Origin: Lytechinus variegatus
Taxonomy: Eukaryota > Echinodermata > Echinoidea > Temnopleuroida > Toxopneustidae
Length of the DNA stretch: 64,000 bases
Assembly: GCF_018143015.1 (NCBI RefSeq)
Contig: NC_054740.1
Span: forward strand, 71,941,856-72,005,855
Reading direction: 5' to 3'
This document shows, piece after piece, positions 1 to 13,565 of this stretch. The translations under genes were made by a program, and so were the position numbers. The notes under the pieces were generated by a model. It ran no database searches, was not told the DNA's origin, and was given only the letters and a program-made list of their open reading frames with translations. Each line of letters begins with the position of its first letter. The stretch's first letter is position 1.

Positions 1-881
1 GGCTTATAACTGACACTTGAACTTCAATTGTGAGATTTGGGATTAATACAGTCCTGAGTTAAATTCCTCTGATAAGATCAACAAATGGATAGGAGTCCCT
101 GTAGAAGCACAAGATAACTGTTTTTTTGTTTGTTTTTTTTTTCAGTAAATTGTCTTGATTTTGTGTCTAAATGGTGACTGTATTAAAAGTCATTGTATTC
201 GTTGAAGTTGTACTATAACAGCTCAATTTTCCTACCTGAAAATGTTATAAAATATGCCATGGGGTCTGGGGTTGAGAAAAAAAAATAATCAGATAAGTTT
301 AGTCGTCTTATTATATTTTAGTATGAAAAACCGAGTTACACAAACAAAACATCAACTCTTTTCAAAGTTAAAAATTAGTGATTTAAGTTTTGACAATAAT
401 GCCAAAGGCATGTATTTTGAAAAATGAAAGTGATAATGAATAATCCATTCTTCTAACAGACAGCTCCATTGTGAATTTTCTTTCTACTACTTTGTAGCCT
501 ATCCAATGGCAATGCATTCCATAATTTTTGAAGGATTTAGGTTATTATAAATAAGGATATCATATTTTCATATTGACTTAAATTTTTTTAAGCTATAAAG
601 TCCTACATGCTCCTCAGTCCTCACAATGTTCTATTTTCTTCATCCATCATGACAAAAGCCAGTTTTGATTCTTCGGAGTTCTCTCTTAAAAGTGAAAGCC
701 CTACATGTTCCACTTTTGCTGTATGCGGATGCATGGGGTAACAAGAGTATTTCCTCTAACTTTGAAAAAAAAATATTGAATTGTACATTCAATTGCTTGG
801 AAATTTGTCAATGAAAATAAAACAGTCTGCACAGACCAGATGCTTGCATGTATAGGCTAATGTGTGGTGCTAAAAAGTTAG
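1..881. other. Intergenic, nothing recognised
   Basis: AT-rich sequence with short homopolymer runs. No reading frame looks like a protein and no terminal-repeat structure is visible. Confidence 0.5.
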
Positions 882-1038
882 GCTCCAGTCACATTTCCCC
901 TACCGCGGACGTACGGCAAGTTGAAAACAGCCGTTTTATTCATTTTTATTCAAACCCCCTATATGTAGCTAGTACAGAAAATGTTGAAACTGCTGCTTTT
1001 GACTCACCGTATGGCCGCCATAGAGCAAATGTGACTGA
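882..1038. mobile_element. Diverged palindromic MITE (GTACGGC family)
   Basis: The left arm reads from about CCAGTCACATTT through GTACGGCAAGTTGAAAACAG, and the right arm carries the inverse, GACTCACCGTATGGCC then GAGCAAATGTGACTG. The same arms, better preserved, make up the element at 13387-13547, so these are two copies of one family. This copy is the older, with many mismatches between arms. The 78-codon open frame across it is chance. Superfamily is not assigned. Confidence 0.7.
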
Positions 1039-2110
1039 AGTAATAGTGAACCCCACCAAAATATGCAATCCTTCAGCATGCTGAGTGTTGAACATAGACA
1101 ACAACTCTACAATATCCCACGAACCCAGAAATAAAAACCATATTGAATGTTATATTCTATCCCCTGACTTCACAATTTCAGAATATGTTCATGTTCTGGT
1201 GGAGTTCACTAAAATTTTGAGCACCACTGTAGCTGATGGAAATCAAAATGTTTTAGAAGTACCTGTACCAAAAATGATTTGAAGAGAGGCCAGCATTAGC
1301 CATTAGGTCAGCAGCCATGCATGTATAAAGTCACTCTTACATAATTCACAAGCAGCTCCGGTCTCTGTTATGTTGGTTGTTCCGCTGAACTCTGTTGGCT
1401 CCACTCACCAATTACAGAGACCGAAGTTCTAACTCGATCTGTACAGGAACTCAATGCCCATATGTTTATGTATTAAGTTTGGATCAACCAGGGAAGTGGG
1501 AGTTGCGCGACAGCTGAAGTAAGTCACTGTTTTTTCCCCTTTAAGTTTATTTTCTCCCGTTTTGGTGCGTTTCAGGCCAAAACAAATAATAATCATAATT
1601 TTGTTCCAGTTCTTTTTCTATATTTTTATGAAATAAAGACAAAAATCGATGAGCCCCGTCAGGGGGATTTTGCATTGTTAACCCCCTAATGGTGGCTGCA
1701 CGATATCAAGCCGTCTGCGTACAAGGAGAAAATAAAAATTAAAAAAAATGTTAAAAAAACTCCTTGAAACAGACGGCTGCCAGCTGTCTACTTTATTAAA
1801 TGTCCCCTAAGTTTACAATTTTCAAGAAACCATTACAAATGTTAGGGGAAACTCAAGAAGTGATGTAATTTCTTTCATAAAAAGAAAGAGCAAATTACCT
1901 GAATGCACTGATACAGGATTTTCGGAAGGTAAACCAAGAGATTTTAAGAAAATTAAAGAAATACAGAAAGATGAAAAAGAAAGGTCTCAATGTGGGTTTA
2001 AAAAAATCAATATTAGAATCAACCTTTTTATTATTAAACCAAATGCCAAAATTAGAAGACGTCAGCTCATGATGGGAATGAATCTCTTGTCACAAATCTG
2101 GTATGAGTAA
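1039..2110. other. Intergenic, only a small inverted repeat
   Basis: A short inverted repeat (GGTCTCTGT near 1358 against ACAGAGACC near 1415) could form a hairpin with a loop of about 50 bases. Nothing else is recognised. The 65-codon frame at 1085 has no family resemblance. Confidence 0.4.
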
Positions 2111-2390
2111 ACCAAGATGGGCACTGGCGACGGAAGCCCAAAAAAATTGAGGGTGAGGGGGTCTACCTGAAAAATTTGACAAGCAAAAAAAAAGGTAATC
2201 AACCTACATTTTAGGGGGGGACAAGAGACATTTTAAGGGGGGTCCACCAGAATTTAGGGGGGATGCAGGAAACAAAATTAACAAGCAACAAAAAAAAGGT
2301 TATCAACTAAAAATTTAGGGGGGATCGTCCCCCCCCCACCTCAAATTTTTTTGGGGACCTGTCCCCCCCCCCCCCCCCCCCCCGCTTCCG
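2111..2390. repeat. Homopolymer-rich repeat with GACAAGCAAAAAAAGG motif
   Basis: Two or three degenerate units each hold 'acaagcaaaaaaaaggt', a run such as 'ttaggggggg', and a C-run or G-run; the block ends in a long poly-C near 2361-2383. A related block lies at 26210-26460. Long G or C runs are prone to assembly error, so exact length is uncertain. Confidence 0.6.
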
Positions 2391-3700
2391 TTGCCTATGA
2401 AGATGGGTAAGAACATTTGGAACTGATTCATATGATACATCACATGATCAAAATCGAGTGACACTGAATTTTACCATGTTTACATTTCTTTGTACACAGT
2501 AGATCTCAAATAATTTCATTGCAATACCTGGACAAATATTAATAGCTGTCTTGTCCGGAGAGTGAAGGCATCAGAAAGAATGTAATCCCGACAGCTGTTT
2601 CTTTCATTAATGCCAAGCATGTAGTCTGGTGATTCTGGTCCAAAATAGTCACCTTTCCCCTTGCTCCATGACCTCACCATCATCATAATTCATAGCCAAT
2701 ATTTAGTGAATTTGATTCAAAATCAAAAACTCCTCTCTTATTATTAGGACCTACATCATGTAGACCTATACTTTACATACCTTGATGTATAATCGTGGTT
2801 TCAACATGGTGGAACCGTGGAAGGCACAGGTAAAACATTAAGCCAATTGTAGCCCTATTCCAGTATTTTCAGCATGTGAAATATGACAGTCTCTTCTTTA
2901 GTTACCAACGTGCTGTCAGCGTTATTATGAAGTGTCTTCCAAGTTCCAACACAAATAAAATTTGCAAGGCTACTGTTGGCAACAAAATCAGCTGAAAGGA
3001 AAAGTGTGTTTCTATTCTTGGAGCCAGAAGTATTCCGTCAAAGGAAAATCTCAGGGTGCTCACTTGGATTGAATAGCGAAAGTCCTTTCAAAAGCAAATC
3101 CAAGATTTATGGTGCACAAAGTAGCTCGAGCTCAATTGTGAATGAAAGTGTCCCTGGACACCGCCGACGACTTTTCCGTAGACTCGATCGTTGCTCGACT
3201 AACCACCAAAGAATGTTTGGTTCCGTTAACCTGAATGCATCATCGACCCACACACAGCATCCTTTGTGTTTGCGCTTCCTCCTCCTCAATCTAGATCATG
3301 AATTATTTTAGAAGATGCTCCCAGGAATGTTTATGTTCATTCTGCTCGTCCTCATTCAACAAAATTAGGGTTCAAGAACAGCTAAGACGTAAACTACCGC
3401 TCCATTTCGTCACACAAGTAGATGGGAAAGTAATTTCCAATACACAAGATCAAAACTGACGGTTTGTTTGCGGGGAACGCGGCCAAAATCCCCGGAACGG
3501 AGCGGCAGCTTGAGCGATGACGTTTGTGTGATAATTGAGCGGGCAAAAATTGTTGGGAGCAAAAAAAGGAGCCTTGTACGACGTTGTATTGGATGCAACT
3601 TGACACCAGAAACTACCTCAGCCAAGTGGACTGCTCCATACTGGAATTTACTACCAAAACAGAGGGGTGCTGGTGAAAATTGTTTACAGTAGACTGGGAG
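2391..3700. other. Intergenic; 2980-3700 is richer in GC and CpG
   Basis: No recognisable gene. From about 2980 to 3700 the base composition rises and CpG is frequent, and overlapping open frames occur on both strands (111, 74, 71 and 70 codons). None resembles a known family, and frames overlapping on both strands are expected by chance where stop codons are rarer. It could hold an unrecognised untranslated exon or promoter, but the sequence alone does not show it. Confidence 0.3.
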
Positions 3701-4120
3701 AAAAACACGAGATGTAAAACCGTCTTGATATGGATGTAGGCGTACTGGTGCAATTCCAAATTATGTGTGATGAAAAATAAATGAGGATCGGAGGTGAGGA
3801 GGAGGAATCAATCGTAGGCCAATAGCAATTTTAGTAACCATCCCCCCCACAAAAAAATAATAATAAACAAATAAAGAGAGCCAAAAATAAAAAAACATTT
3901 AAGACAAAAGAACAATCCAAATTACACCTTGTTCCCGGGTTTGTACCAATACCTTTTGGCTGCGAGAGAAAACTGAAAAAGATGAGGTGCATCAATAGAA
4001 TTCCAGACAAATTACTCAAATTTAACCGCACGCATGATATGTTGCTATAGTAGGCCAGTCGAGCCACTGAATTGATTTGAATTTTCATCAAAACATATAC
4101 CCCCACAAAAAAGTATAGGC

Positions 4121-4123
<3 letters not shown>

Positions 4124-4155
<32 letters not shown>
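4124..4155. repeat. (TA)n microsatellite
   Basis: About 16 TA units without interruption. The 152-codon minus-strand frame crossing it (3831-4289) translates this tract to an Ile/Tyr run and is not a gene. Confidence 0.9.
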
Positions 4156-4156
<1 letters not shown>

Positions 4157-4369
4157 CATGGAGGCGGTGTGGGGGCATGGATTTCTTCTCCCCCCCCCCC
4201 CTGCAAGAAAAATTAGAACTAAGAAAAAATAAAAAGGTCAAAATTTTGGCTCGCTGACAGCTTTTTATAACTTTTGCCCCATACACCATGTTTGGGCCCT
4301 TCTAAATTTTTCATATGGGAAGACATCCCCCCCGCAGCCCTTGCGAATTAGAGAATTAACACTTTCATT

Positions 4370-4800
4370 GTTACATCATGGAGCTAACAGAGAGCTCTAT
4401 GGTTACATTGTCAAACAAATTCTCACACATTACCCCAATTCTGACATCACTGCACTGCTTCCTATATCGAGGATAGGATAACTTTCAAGATTTTTTGCTC
4501 GCCCTGCCCTTGCACTTACGGATCTGCTCCCCTATTATCTTTCTTGTATCAATATTTATTATTTAGGTTTCTATGTTAGTTCAAAAACATCTCGTTTGCT
4601 TGTTATTTTCAAAAACCTGGGGGAAAGTTCCTTTTTTCTCATGCGTGCCCCATACTATGGAACAGACTTCTTGAAGACATCAAAAATTGTATCTCTGTTG
4701 AGTCCTTCAAAAATGTTCTTAAAACTTTTTCAACTTCTTAATTTCCATAATGCGCCTTGAGCATTCTACAGAATGGGTTTGGCGCTTTGTAAGTCACATG
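4370..4800 (+). mobile_element. LINE 3' fragment, reverse-transcriptase C-terminus
   Basis: The translation near 4640-4730 contains CPILWNRLLEDIKN followed by VESFKNVLKTF, the LWNSLP...SFKxxLKTxLF pattern found at the C-terminus of CR1/L2-like LINE polyproteins. It is followed by 'aatgcgccttgagcattct' and 'ggcgctttgtaagtcac', which occur in reverse complement at 39350-39400. The two pieces are therefore 3' ends of one LINE family. Upstream frames are interrupted, so this is a dead, 5'-truncated copy. Clade is an estimate from motifs. Confidence 0.75.
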
Positions 4801-4834
4801 TAGTTACAATGGCTATATATTGTTTTATGTCCGT

Positions 4835-5134
4835 TTAAAGGTCAAGTGCACCCTATAAAAATGTTGATTTGAATAAATAGAGAAAAATCAGACAAGCATA
4901 ACGCTGAAAATTTCATCAAAATTGGATGTAAAATAAGAAAGTTATGGCATTTTAAACTTTCGCTTATTTTTCACAAAACAGTGACATGCAAATGAGTCAG
5001 TCGATGATGTCATAAAATGTCATAACTTTTTTATATTTTACAACCGATTTTGATGAAATTTTCAGTGTTATGCTTGTTGGATTTTTCTCTTTTTATTCAA
5101 ATCAATTTTTGGTTGGGGTGGACTTGTCCTTTAA
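4835..5134. mobile_element. Short copy of the TTAA-flanked MITE
   Basis: It begins TTAAAGGTCAAGTGCACC and ends GGTGGACTTGTCCTTTAA, so the ends are inverted and lie between TTAA tetranucleotides. It shares interior sequence ('gaaaatttcatcaaaat', 'aagaaagttatg') with the copies at 30711-31321 and 46699-47304 but is only half as long, so it is an internally deleted copy. TTAA duplication is the hallmark of piggyBac-type transposases. The link rests on target site only, since the termini do not show the usual CCC start. Confidence 0.8.
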
Positions 5135-8100
5135 GTTCCGATTCTCTCAAAAAATAAATCATTCGGGGGAAGGGAAAGAGGCCTTTCAAAGTTAAAGTCT
5201 CCGTTTTTATTACTGTTTCATGAAATTCGTTCACGTATCGTGCAGACTTCTCAGGGGGCCCCATGCCCCACATTACGTTGCCCCCGGAAATAATCACGAA
5301 TGTAAAACAATACAAGGTTGAGAGGAATCATGTATGATTTCTTTTTTTAAGGGCAATTACTTTGCACCTGTCTAAGTAACCAAATGTCTCTATGGTCCAA
5401 TCTTGCCATTTCTCGTGAAATCTTGTGAATCAGTGGCTTACTGACGAGAGTAGAATTTTGAGGGCGCATAAAATGGTAAAATGTAGGGGGAAAATATGTA
5501 AAAAGTCGCGAGCGAGCGAACCAATTTGGGAAAATTTTTGCCTTTTAAAATGAAAATCCGATCTGATCGATTTTGACATCGTATTAAACAAGTAATATTA
5601 AATTTTAACTTCTTCTTTACTTTTTCCTGGTCTTAAAACTTTTGAAGGCTATTGAACCCCCCCCCAAAAAAAAATTTAACCGAATGTATGACTGATTTTA
5701 AGGACACGATATATGGCTACGAATATGGTATACAGGAAATGGTGGAGCAACAATTTAATTGGGGAATTTCAATAAGGTGTCCGACAAAAAAAATCCGTCC
5801 GTAATCCTCAGAGGCGTTATAAGTCCCCCCCCAAAAAAAAAAAAATAATAAATAGGGAACCGATATTTAGCCATGCACCCTTTGCTAACGGGTAAAACAA
5901 ACGAGAATCGGTTAAAAATTCAAATGGAAAAAAGAGCAACACGTCTTTAGTCCTGAATATATTTTCAAAGAAAACCAGCTCGCGCTTCGCGCTCATATTT
6001 TTAATCTACTGAGATATGTATGCTATTCATGAATTTGTATTAAAAAAAGTCCTAAACAGTACGTTTTATGGAGGTCTATTCCTTAAATAGTGGCATATTT
6101 TTATTTTTTTTATTGAGTAGTTTTTATTGACAACTTCAATTCATATACAAAATAAAATATATATAACAAATAGAACTTTGTTGTCTTTACAGATACCTAG
6201 ACAACTCATAAATTTAACATAATTTTTCATGAATGTTACAATAAAACACAATGTCAGACATCTTCCAATACATAATTATAAATTACATCGATGATAATTA
6301 TATGCATCAAGAAGAAACTTCTACAGAAAATTCCAACATATTGATTTTTTTTTTCAGTGTCAAATAAAAAAAACATATGAGAGATTTTCCAAATGTTTTT
6401 CCAGATTTTCCATATGTATCGCATTTCCGATTTCAAAAAGTGCATAAAAATTAACATATTCGTTTTCAGTGGGCCTATATAAACTAAAATTTCAGCTTGC
6501 ACTCAACGCCTGAATTATGTGAGTAAAAAAAAGGCACCTCAACTCATGTAGCTCATGTAGGTTAATGACATAATTGGAATCTGGATTCATTCATTACAGC
6601 CATGCCTTACTTAAGCGCAATTCGAATTTTACATCACAGTAAAAAAAAAAAAACCGTCTGGTTATCCAAGTTATACCATATACAACATAAATAAATTACG
6701 GTATAAAAATATACTCCTTCAACATGTTCAGGCCATATATAATCATTATGTGTCTGTGAAATATTTTATTCCTTTAAATTTGGGATTTGTGAGGTGTCAG
6801 GTTTTTTTTTTTTACTCACACGGTATATTGAGATACATATCGTATTCATGCTTACAATTAACGTTTTTATAAGTAATTAAAACATGGACCGATTTCAGCT
6901 CGCGCTTCGCGCTCGCATTATTTGTTTAGTGATGGGCTTATACATGCATTCAAACGGTGCTTGAAATTTCCATTTATCATGTCATTATATGGCGATAGTG
7001 GCAAACATATCGATTTGCTCTGCCCAATAATTTCGACAAAATTAAAAATTTATGTTTCCATTGTAAAAATGTGTTTGAAAGAAAAAAAAACATATGAAGC
7101 GCTATAAAAAAACATCAAACTTGACATAAATATACTATTAAACATATAAAATTGTAAATCTTACGGTGTGCTTTATGTGCAAAATTCTGCATTATAATTT
7201 GACGCGCAGAGCGCGCCGAAAATTTTGGACATTGTCTTTACCCCTCTCGCAATCCGAAACATGGATCGACACTCCTGACTCTAAACTATATGTTTTAAAT
7301 AATTTCAACCCCAAATAGGGACTACAGTATCTAGCGACAGATCCATTTTCTTAAAAAAATATCCTAAAGAATGACAAAAAACGGAGCGCTTTTAACAAAA
7401 CACGGACAGGTTTATAGTTAAAACTTCAATTTCATTTCATTTCGTGGTGGGTGAAGTATATAGGGAGGTTAATTTGAAAAAAAAAAGTTGAAAGGCATTC
7501 TACTACATTAATGTATAGTGCATTTAGATATTATTTTGCGAGGGAGCGTTTAGCGGCGACCGAGTGAGAACAAATTTTCGAATTTGAATAGTAAAAACTT
7601 CTATTTTAGAGCACTTGACGACATGAATGGATAATGTATTAATCAATACATATACGCATATAGGGCCTACATATCTATCTTTTTATTTTTGTTTCTTTGT
7701 GGTCGATTTTTTTGGAGGGTGGGGGCTTCAATCCCCAAAGCCCCCACCCCTAATACTGGCGTCAGTGCCCAGTTGTCTGCTTGATATACAATATACAAAA
7801 TATACAATGCATTGTATCCACAATTCCGACCAGTGTCATTTCTTGTCTGAGGAATATTAGCGCATGGGTAATAACGCAAGGGTATATAACGCTTCAGAGT
7901 GACGCTTGGTGCCTAATTTCCCTTTAAACAGACACGATTCACTTCCGTCTGTACCCTCCATGCGAATACTCTCTATGGGAGTATGTCAACCTGTTCAGAT
8001 AAATGATACCATCCATCATCTTCTTCCGTCGAGGTCAACTCCAGGTCATCTGTATCACATCCAAAACAAATCTTCCAACAGCTGCTACAATGTCATTGTC

Positions 8101-10494
8101 ACATGCCTGTAACCAAATACATGGAACATTCAACAGATAGGGATCTAGATGACTCCATCTTTTTCTCAATGATATATTCGTGGGTGAGATTGATTATGGA
8201 ATGTTGAGGAGTTTGAATGAGTTGCATTTTCTCCTCTTGGGAACATCGTCACTTCTTGTAACCTTTCAAAAAATCAAAGGTGAAAATTCCACCAATATGA
8301 ACTTCAAAACCATCACCATAATTTGGTGTCATATAATTAGAAATGAAGAAAGTCCAGGTGAAAGACGAGCAAATGTGCCAATCACTACAGACCCAAAATC
8401 ATTCTGTCTGAATCTAAATTATCGAGAAGCAGGCTTAATATCATTATGTTTGAATAAATTTATCCAAATTTGTTTTAAGGTTCGTGATTGATAAATAACT
8501 CGCACCCACAAAAATGGAAAGTAGATTTGGAACATTCTCTTGAAAAAAATCCTAGCGAAATTTCAGATACTAGGTCATAATATGGAACAAATGAATGGTA
8601 AGGATACGTGTAGGCCTATATGTCCTACGTTATGTATAGGCCTATATTGCGTTAGGTTTCCTCATATTTTGTTAACGTGAAACGGAAATAAATCAAATCT
8701 ATTAAGACCATTCTACACGTTTTTATTTCACGTCTGATTTCCACGAAATTTCATTGTAATGATTGTTTTCTGTATTATGTAAATATATTATTATATAAAG
8801 TGTTGGTGTGGGCATATTAGCATTTTATAAGATTTTATGAGGAAGCCTATACATTCGAAGAATATTGCCACAGCTTCTATATCTGTGAGTGGTACCTGAT
8901 TTTTTTTTGGGGGGTGGGCTTTGTTTTAAGTTATTCATTTTTCATTATCATTATTTTTCACTTAATCTAGATTTTTATTTTAAGTTTATTAATCTCATTT
9001 TGTTTTTTTCGATTTGTGGGGCCCAAAACTTAAATCCTAAACCTACCTTTAGGACAGATTTCAAGAGAAAATGGTACATACATTGTGTTCAGGGATATAT
9101 ATATATATATATAAGGCAAAAAAAATTAGCCCATGTTTGGGGTTTTGTCGTAAAAATTGGACCCTAATATTTCGTTCCTCAAACCTCAAGAAATACATCG
9201 AAAAAATATATAACAACGATTCAAATACATAATTATCATCATAGATTCATTGTTTAATTGCTTTTTTGTGAAATATTATCATTAAATGATGATAGTTAAA
9301 AGGAAACGAATTTAATTTGAAGTTTTACTAAAAGACTTATAATCCAGTCTGCAACAGTTTTTTCAGAGGTTCGAATGAAGTAGGTCACCAACAAGGGCTC
9401 GAGTGGTGAACTTGATGGATAGCTTTTATATAGCCCTATGTAATTTGTCGACCCAAATAAAAATGAAACTTGATCAGAAACATTTCTTTATTAAATTTGC
9501 CGCATTTTAACAGCTGTTGAATATGCGTGGAAAACTATACGATAAACAATTCAATTCTGACTATTTGTATTGATATATACAGAAGCCCGCAGGGCCAGAG
9601 AAGCGACTCTTCATACTTTTCCCCCCATTGATGTTATTGGTACTACCTTATGATACAGCATATTTTTGCCTGGGGCTACGTCAAAATATGCATTCACCCT
9701 TCTCAGGGGCAGGGAATGGTGCGCAAAAGGATGCAAATAACTACAATTGCTTGATTGATAAAAACCTGTTATTCCTCCGGTAAAAGGTCCAACACTGAAT
9801 GCTACCCCACTCTCGCCCCCTTCAAAAAAAATCAAATGACCTTTATGAAGTGAACTACTTCTACATCTCTTTGCCGCTTTCTTTTTTTTTTCGTTCAAAA
9901 GCTGGGCGACAATAATAAGCCCTCTCACTGATATGCTGAAATAAAATTGTTCGTGATGAAACAAAAGTTCAGAAAGAACAGGTCGGCTACAGTTGTAATA
10001 AATTCGTCATTGCTTGACCGTGCCTTAACTTGGCAAACACTGATTGAATCTGAACTATTCCTCTTGTGTCACGTACAAAGCCTGCTTCAAGGTGTGGTGC
10101 TAACATGAAGGGGGGGGGGGGCGACGTGTCTTTAAAAAGTAACAGTAGCCAATAGGATACTAAGGAATGCGGGGTTTTCAAGTCTACATGGGTAATAAAT
10201 CATATCTATTTATGCAAAGAATCAAACCGATAATAACAATTTTCAATCGGAATGGTATAGGCCTGCACTCCAGAACCGGGTGAATTTAATGATTGGAATA
10301 TGCCAAATTATTCTGAAATTCTGGGGGAAATAGACATTAGGGAAAAGTATAGATTAATTACAGTTCGAGTAAAATCAGACAAAATAACAAATCTATACTA
10401 GTTTTGAAAAGTTGTATCACATAATATTAACGTATGGTTTTCTTGAGGCGCCGAATATCTAGTTATCTGTAATGGTGCACTATTATATTCATAT
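5135..10494. other. Intergenic with scattered low-complexity repeats
   Basis: No gene recognised. At 5500-5680, 5975-6060, 6890-6960 and 7200-7250 there are fragments with 'gagcgagcga', 'gctcgcgcttcgcgctcg' or 'gacgcgcagagcgcgccg' cores inside AT-rich sequence, kin of the arrays at 19490-19620, 32340-32480 and 36227-36900. A stretch at 7700-7770 ('gggggcttcaatccccaaagccccc') recurs in variant form near 58980. Open frames at 7627, 7906, 8180 and 9611 lack any family signature. Confidence 0.4.
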
Positions 10495-10650
10495 CCCGGT
10501 TTATAGCTCCAGCTGCAAAGGTGCTTACTGCATTAAATGAATCAATCATGCCGGGTACCCATTCACCTCACCTGGGTAGAGTACAGGACAATGTGGGTCA
10601 ATGATATTTAGCTTCAACATTAAAGGCTAGGAAAAGAATCACAAGACCAT
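10495..10650 (+). repeat. SINE body fragment
   Basis: 'gccgggtacccattcacc' and 'cacctgggtagagtacagg' resemble the region downstream of the tRNA-like head in the SINEs at 20520 and 23835 ('agcacccggtat', 'actctccactcaggtgtag'). No A or B box is present, so this is a headless fragment. Orientation is uncertain. Confidence 0.4.
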
Positions 10651-13386
10651 AACGCGCCACGTAAGACAATTTAAATTTCGCCATTTTAATCTTTTTTTTT
10701 TTACCGCGGTGAAGGATCAACTCCTGTATCATAATGCACAAAGTTAACGTTTTCGCCTTTATGAGTATTTACATTTTTAAAGATTCCAGGGCAGGTTGAC
10801 CCGGAAATCAATCCGTCTGGGGCCGCATTCCGTTCCGGGTCAAAAATGGCCCAGAATGAGGTCAGATGAGACCTAGGACGGAGTGTGGCCCAACACGGAA
10901 CAATGTAATTATCTAAATCACATTTTTTAACTACATGAATGAAGGAAAAAGATAACTACATGAATATATAGTATCTAATCATAAGTCAATGACGAGGCGG
11001 AGCCCTTTTTTTTACTATTATTCAACATTTGCCTAAATCAAATTTATCCAATTTGAAAGCTATCAATCAGCATTCCTTGTCCGACTTCCTACCAAAGTTC
11101 TCCATCCCATCTTTCAGTTTTGTTTTCTATTTCCACATGATTCCTTTTAAGCCAGGCGGGATTTGCGGGGGGGGTAGGACAGGTGCCCCTGTTTTAGAAT
11201 CATTTCGATGAGAAATTGCCCCAAATTGAGGTGACAGTTGACTTTTTTTTTTTGGGGGGGGGGGCTCATCAGAACCCCAACCACCCCACTAAGTTTGATT
11301 TAACTTTATTTCTGGCATTCGTGCACTCTGGCATCTAATATCATAGGTGCATTTGAGGCAAACATTTTTATGTGACTTAAAACATGCTGGATTATTTTGG
11401 AAAATTGCAAATGAGAGAAGCAAAAACTACATAAAAATATAGCTTCAAAACAATCATTAATTTAATAATAAACACTGCGCCGCCCCCAGATTATAATGGA
11501 AAATTTGTCATTATGATAACAATAACAATGATTTAACGAAAAGCCGCCCTTTTGTGAAAAAAATATTTGTAGCAGCAGCAGTCCCAAAACACCATTACCA
11601 GTAAACCAGTGGCTAATCTCACCGATATAACAGTGGGAAAGAAATGGAAAAACACATTCACTATTTATTTCGCATGTTATTCGATGAAATATAGAACATT
11701 TCATTTTTGCCGGTTTGACCATAAGAAAGGATTTTCATTTATACAGAAAAGGTTTCAACAATAATAATGTCAAATATTCAAAGAGAAATCAGACCACGTT
11801 TCGCATCATAATGAGTTTTTTTGTCATATTTCGTAAAATAAAATACCCCCAAAGGAGTGAGTGGATTACGTAATCAATCCCCTTCTTTGCACATGACGTT
11901 CACTAGTGCTGTACACAACTATGGTAGAACCATGGACCCTACTACGAATAGGGTCCATGGTAAAATTTAGCTTAACTCTAAAAGGTCATAATTTTCTCAT
12001 TTTACATCCGATATTTATGACATTTTGGGGTTTAGCTTGTTTTATTTTTTTCTGTTTATTTTTCGTTGGGATGGACTTGCCCTTCAAGTTTCACAGACAA
12101 GCAGACAACAAACAACATAGCATATCGAATATTTATATTGGTAACGATGAGGATATTAAAATGATACACAGCACATGACAAAGAAATGAATCAGAGAAGT
12201 GAAGCGCATAATGTCTAATGCCTATGCTAATTGTAACAAATAGACCTATATCGGCCTACACGAAGAAGCATCTTAATGACCCAATGACCGCGTGCAGTCA
12301 TCACCTTTGATAGCGACTGGACCTTGCCCTAATACCTGCATCGATTAAACTTAATCGAACATTTCCTACGGTTTTAATAACACAAAATCTAGAACAAAAG
12401 TGGCGTTCTTACCTCTAGTAGAGCCTCCAGTACACTGTCCGACCATCGTCGTGATAACATTAGCACAAACTCACATTAATAACATCCAATATGAATATAA
12501 TGTAATACGGGTGATTAGCATAGATGCAGTCTACATGCAAGCTCTATTGGTATCTAGCTATCTTTGTATCTATCTGCCCATCCCTCCCCCTTTCGCCCCA
12601 TCCTCTCTGATCATTGTCATCTGCTCAGGATGATAGGCTCATATCTCAGACGTTTGTTTCATAGTTTAAAAGTCATGCGCACATGACTGTTTCTGAGACA
12701 GTGATGAACATGAGGTGAAGCCAGTGTACTTCCATACGGGGACATGGTAGGTTAATCTGAATATGGCGCCTTTTTTTATAATAAGAGAGTTATAATATAG
12801 TTCAACGGCACGGCCTTCTCTTTTTACCATCTTTTTACCTTGTTCCACACTCTGTTTCTTTTCTCTTTTTTGTATTATTTATTTATTCAATCACTTGAAA
12901 AAAAATAAGAGGGGGCGGCTTCCCCTGCCCCTCTTCCTGTGGTACCGCTCCTGGTGACGAACCACGGATGAAACATCGTGATTAGACTCTCTCCAATCTC
13001 TTATTCCCCTGTGACGTACATATTCCAAAGATATCATTTTTCCAACCATTACAGAAAATATCACTTTGCCAGGATGTATATTTTTATTTATGAGAACAAT
13101 CATTAGATAAAGTCTTAGCACTATTTGAGTCGTTTAAATTTTGGCTCCATTGTGTTCGTAAGATGGCCATACGCGAGACGTAAAATGTACTCAACGTATT
13201 CTTAAGAAAAACGTACTAACATCGTTAAACGGAAACTCACTTCTTCTTTTTTTTATTAGAATGACATCAAACGGTGTTCGTAGGAACTCCGTCAGGAAGC
13301 CGTAAGAACGTAGGCTCCATTTACGAAACTTTAAGAACTCTAAAATTCGTATGAACAGGGAGATTCGTATGACGAAACAACCTTAA
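10651..13386. other. Intergenic; worn right end of a TTAA-flanked MITE near 11970-12091
   Basis: From about 11970 to 12091 lie 'aaaggtcataatttt', 'cattttacatccgatatt' and 'gggatggacttgcccttcaag', matching parts of the TTAA-flanked family, but the terminal TTAA are lost. The rest shows homopolymer runs (11165-11270) and no convincing coding sequence. Confidence 0.4.
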
Positions 13387-13547
13387 TACCTTGGTCACAT
13401 TTGTTCTACGGCGGCCGTACGGCGAGTCGAAACCAGCCGTTTTAACATTTTTTGTACCAGCTACATGTCGGTGGTTATAATAAAAATGAATAAAACGACT
13501 GTTTCCGACTCGCCGTACGGCCGCCGTAGAGCAAATGTGACCATGGT
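13387..13547. mobile_element. Palindromic MITE with 7-bp duplication
   Basis: Inverted arms start TACCTTGGTCACATTTG and end CAAATGTGACCATGGT, and both carry GGCCGTACGGCGAGTCG-like sequence. Direct repeats ACCTTAA flank it at 13380-13386 and 13548-13554, a likely target-site duplication. It is non-coding. The duplication length would suit a hAT-like or related transposase, but the family is not proven. It sits about 20 bp from the next MITE. Confidence 0.8.
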
Positions 13548-13565
13548 ACCTTAACTTATAAATAT

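Noticed and set aside
2976-3692. Genes on either strand in the GC-richer patch
   Set aside because: Overlapping frames on both strands with no family signature and no splice context; kept only as a possible promoter or untranslated exon.
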